From Glandiceps talaboti (lineage: Eukaryota > Hemichordata > Enteropneusta > Spengelidae): a stretch of DNA of 64,000 nt. The notes under the pieces are model-generated. The model did no database searches and was not told the origin of the DNA. It saw only the letters and a list, made by a program, of their open reading frames with translations. The stretch covers positions 21,220,592 to 21,284,591 of the forward strand of contig NC_135554.1 of the NCBI RefSeq assembly GCF_964340395.1. The letters run 5' to 3'. Below, piece after piece: positions 63,101 through 64,000 of this stretch (its first letter is position 1; every line of letters starts with the position of its first letter). A program made the position numbers and the translations under genes.

Positions 63101-63543
63101 ATAGTTATTTCTTAGCATTAATTTGTGTGTGCAACATGCTGAAAGCCATTTTACGAGAAACATCAGAATGAATGTGACGTGACAAAAAAACTACAAACTG
63201 TGCCGATGGTAAGGTGTGGAATTAAGGTTCTGTTACTATGGAAACCAAGGTGTGGATGATGTGGATAAGATACACCGGAGGATCTGTACCATTTGCTTTG
63301 GTCTCTACCCACCAGAACAGTTACTATGGCAACTGTGGTAACTATGGCTACACCTAGGCAAGCAGAAATCGTTAAAATTACCCATGCCTTTGCAGTCAGG
63401 AAAATTTGAAAAGCTGAATTAAATGAAAGAATGGGATGGTCCGCAATTCGCATGAGAAATTTGTTGAGTGCTTTCTGTCTTGTCTTCAGGAATTCTGGAC
63501 TAAAATGGTCATATCTCCTCAGACTATGCTTCTCTGGCAACGG
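54180..63543 (-). CDS. Sorting nexin SNX30/SNX7-type, 3' part of gene (eight exons, 329 residues)
   Basis: PX-BAR sorting nexin that would bind phosphoinositides and shape endosomal tubules, usually as a heterodimer with SNX4 in this subfamily. The visible part starts at the end of the PX domain ([28 protein letters not shown]), passes [15 protein letters not shown] and [17 protein letters not shown], then the BAR helices ([19 protein letters not shown]) and ends at TAA 54182-54180. SNX30 is the better human match for [11 protein letters not shown], but SNX7 shares other blocks, so it may be the single ancestral gene of both. All introns are GT-AG and the phases agree. The N-terminus and most of the PX domain lie beyond the right edge. 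Same strand as NUP155, with about 3 kb between them. Unusual: a 35-codon symmetrical exon has no obvious mammalian equivalent. Confidence 0.9.
54794..54946 (-). CDS. Sorting nexin exon s7: BAR domain core
   Basis: 51 codons, phase 0: [20 protein letters not shown], then [20 protein letters not shown]. Very close to SNX30 [20 protein letters not shown] and LMGMADKNIQYYEK. Donor AAG/gttggt. Confidence 0.95.
55540..55793 (-). mobile_element. Dispersed repeat C, copy 2 (inverted)
   Basis: Reverse complement of the element at 47041-47315 over nearly its whole length; ends ATTGAAAATTAGCCCTTT. In the sorting nexin intron s6-s7. Confidence 0.8.
56395..56540. mobile_element. Dispersed repeat E, decayed copy
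   Basis: GTAGCTCTGCTAAACAACC and CACCATTGGCTTTAAAACAT fit the 3' part of the family. In sorting nexin intron s6-s7. Confidence 0.4.
57455..57552. repeat. Direct repeat of about 48 bp, two copies
   Basis: ACAAACACCAAGTCTGGTGG and CATGCCAAGATGATTTCAGT occur twice, almost identical. Confidence 0.95.
57765..57817. repeat. G16-17 run and (TTTTG)n
   Basis: A homopolymeric G run followed by TTTTG pentamers, in intron s6-s7. Confidence 0.9.
58239..58343 (-). CDS. Sorting nexin exon s6: 35-codon symmetrical exon, possible cassette
   Basis: Acceptor CACTCAG/GTC and donor GAG/gtagag, phase 0 at both ends. Encodes [20 protein letters not shown] followed by a Lys/Glu-rich coiled-coil stretch. Skipping it would make the loop about as long as in mammalian SNX30. 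Confidence 0.75.
59849..59935 (-). CDS. Sorting nexin exon s5: BAR coiled coil
   Basis: 29 codons: [20 protein letters not shown] and FKRKNEREQ, matching SNX30 SVLKKRDQVQAEYEAKLEAV. Donor CAG/gtagtt is weak at +4 to +6. Confidence 0.88.
60040..60162. repeat. (GT)n-rich microsatellite
   Basis: GT dinucleotides interrupted by GTTT and GCATGC, in intron s4-s5. Generates spurious ORFs on both strands. Confidence 0.97.
60455..60523 (-). CDS. Sorting nexin exon s4: BAR domain
   Basis: 23 codons, phase 0 at both ends: [19 protein letters not shown], matching SNX30 EDFLPVLREYILYSDSMK. Confidence 0.92.
60920..61050 (-). CDS. Sorting nexin exon s3: BAR domain
   Basis: Encodes [20 protein letters not shown] and [16 protein letters not shown], comparable to SNX30 YLVELREYGPVYSTWSALEG. 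Phases 1 and 0. Confidence 0.92.
61435..61592 (-). repeat. Exon-edge repeats derived from sorting nexin exon s2
   Basis: Minus-strand pieces GACAGACTCATCAAAGAAAA and GGTGAAAAACTAGGAACAAT copy two parts of the 3' end of s2, followed by GTATGTG and GTAAGA respectively. Confidence 0.85.
61632..61827 (-). CDS. Sorting nexin exon s2: PX-BAR linker and first BAR helix
   Basis: Encodes [20 protein letters not shown] and [26 protein letters not shown]. Donor CAAG/gtaggtg. Two pieces of its 3' end recur in the next intron at 61435-61590. Confidence 0.94.
62104..62415 (+). mobile_element. Dispersed repeat B, copy 2
   Basis: Homologous throughout to 31770-32085, with one short insertion near 62334 and scattered changes. 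In the sorting nexin intron s1-s2. Confidence 0.8.
63382..63543 (-). CDS. Sorting nexin exon s1: end of PX domain
   Basis: 54 codons, phase 0 at both ends. [20 protein letters not shown], then [20 protein letters not shown] and [10 protein letters not shown]; these are the hallmarks of the PX C-terminal half in SNX7/30. Confidence 0.93.
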
Positions 63544-64000
63544 CTGTAAAAAAAAGAGAAACACAAAATAATTTTATTATGATTTTGAAGTGATTGCAAT
63601 GTACAAGAGTAGAATTTCTTGCATTATCAGAGAGTTGTATGCAAGGTATTCAGCTTATGTTTGCAAAAAAAACACTAAAAAAGAGAAGACACTTAGATAA
63701 AGTAGAACATGACTTTTATCATTCTTGATACTAAGCTATATGTATTTGTGGGTGCATGACATTGTGTGTGTTTTCACAAGTGACGGCATGTGTATGTTTT
63801 TGTGTATACAATATATCATGTTGTGTACCTGTGGACATGCCTAAATGTAGACTGTACGATACATAGTGACGTTTCGCCCTCACCGGCCTCCTCTCACACT
63901 ACGTGGTAGGGGTTGGCCGATATGTGAGGGCACCCCATCACGGCGTACCTTACAGATTAGCCTAAATGTTGCCATATACTCAATCAGTTGACGTGTGAGT
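63544..64000. other. Right-edge intron of the sorting nexin gene
   Basis: No upstream PX exon was recognised. The last 150 bases are unusually GC-rich and include an inverted GCCCTCAC / GTGAGGGC pair (63875-63930), probably part of a repeat. Confidence 0.6.

Overview
The window is nuclear DNA of an animal: it is AT-rich and intron-dense, has many GT-AG introns of a few hundred bases to about 3 kb, long microsatellites, foldback elements and a tRNA-derived SINE. The two recognisable proteins are closest, from memory, to vertebrate NUP155 and SNX30/SNX7, but the repeats are not ones I can name. I read it as a non-vertebrate metazoan (an invertebrate deuterostome or lophotrochozoan would fit) and cannot place the species.

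Four genes were found, all on the minus strand and head to tail. From right to left: (1) the 3' part of a sorting nexin of the SNX7/SNX30 type (63543 down to 54180, eight exons, 329 residues; its 5' end lies off the right edge). (2) A complete NUP155 nuclear-pore gene (promoter region about 51.1-51.19 kb, CDS 50177 down to 21013). I resolved it into 33 coding exons whose junctions are all GT-AG and whose phases all agree, giving 1371 residues. (3) A complete seven-exon gene (17221 down to 11149) for a 445-residue type II membrane protein that resembles the secretory-pathway FAM20/four-jointed/FAM198 atypical kinases. (4) The first two exons (2613-2169 and 1183-1119) of a diverged tandem paralogue of gene 3; the rest lies off the left edge.

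Between genes: 2.6-11.1 kb, 17.3-21.0 kb and 51.2-54.2 kb hold no gene that I can support, only microsatellites, tandem repeats and dispersed-element fragments. Within introns there are several dispersed families: a TTAA-bounded foldback element at 36434-36787 and 34982-35333 with fragments elsewhere, a 310-bp family at 31.77 and 62.10 kb, an inverted pair at 47.04 and 55.54 kb, a 170-bp family around 34.1, 40.1 and 56.4 kb, and a short element at 18.2, 37.0 and 51.6 kb.

The most striking feature is a recurring architecture: at nine NUP155 coding exons (one of them at both edges) and one SNX exon, a segment spanning an exon edge and its splice site has been copied, often in tandem, into the adjacent intron. 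Several of these intronic arrays carry multiple intact decoy 5' or 3' splice sites. I have not seen this described as a systematic feature of a gene, and it is the main thing here that deserves computational follow-up.
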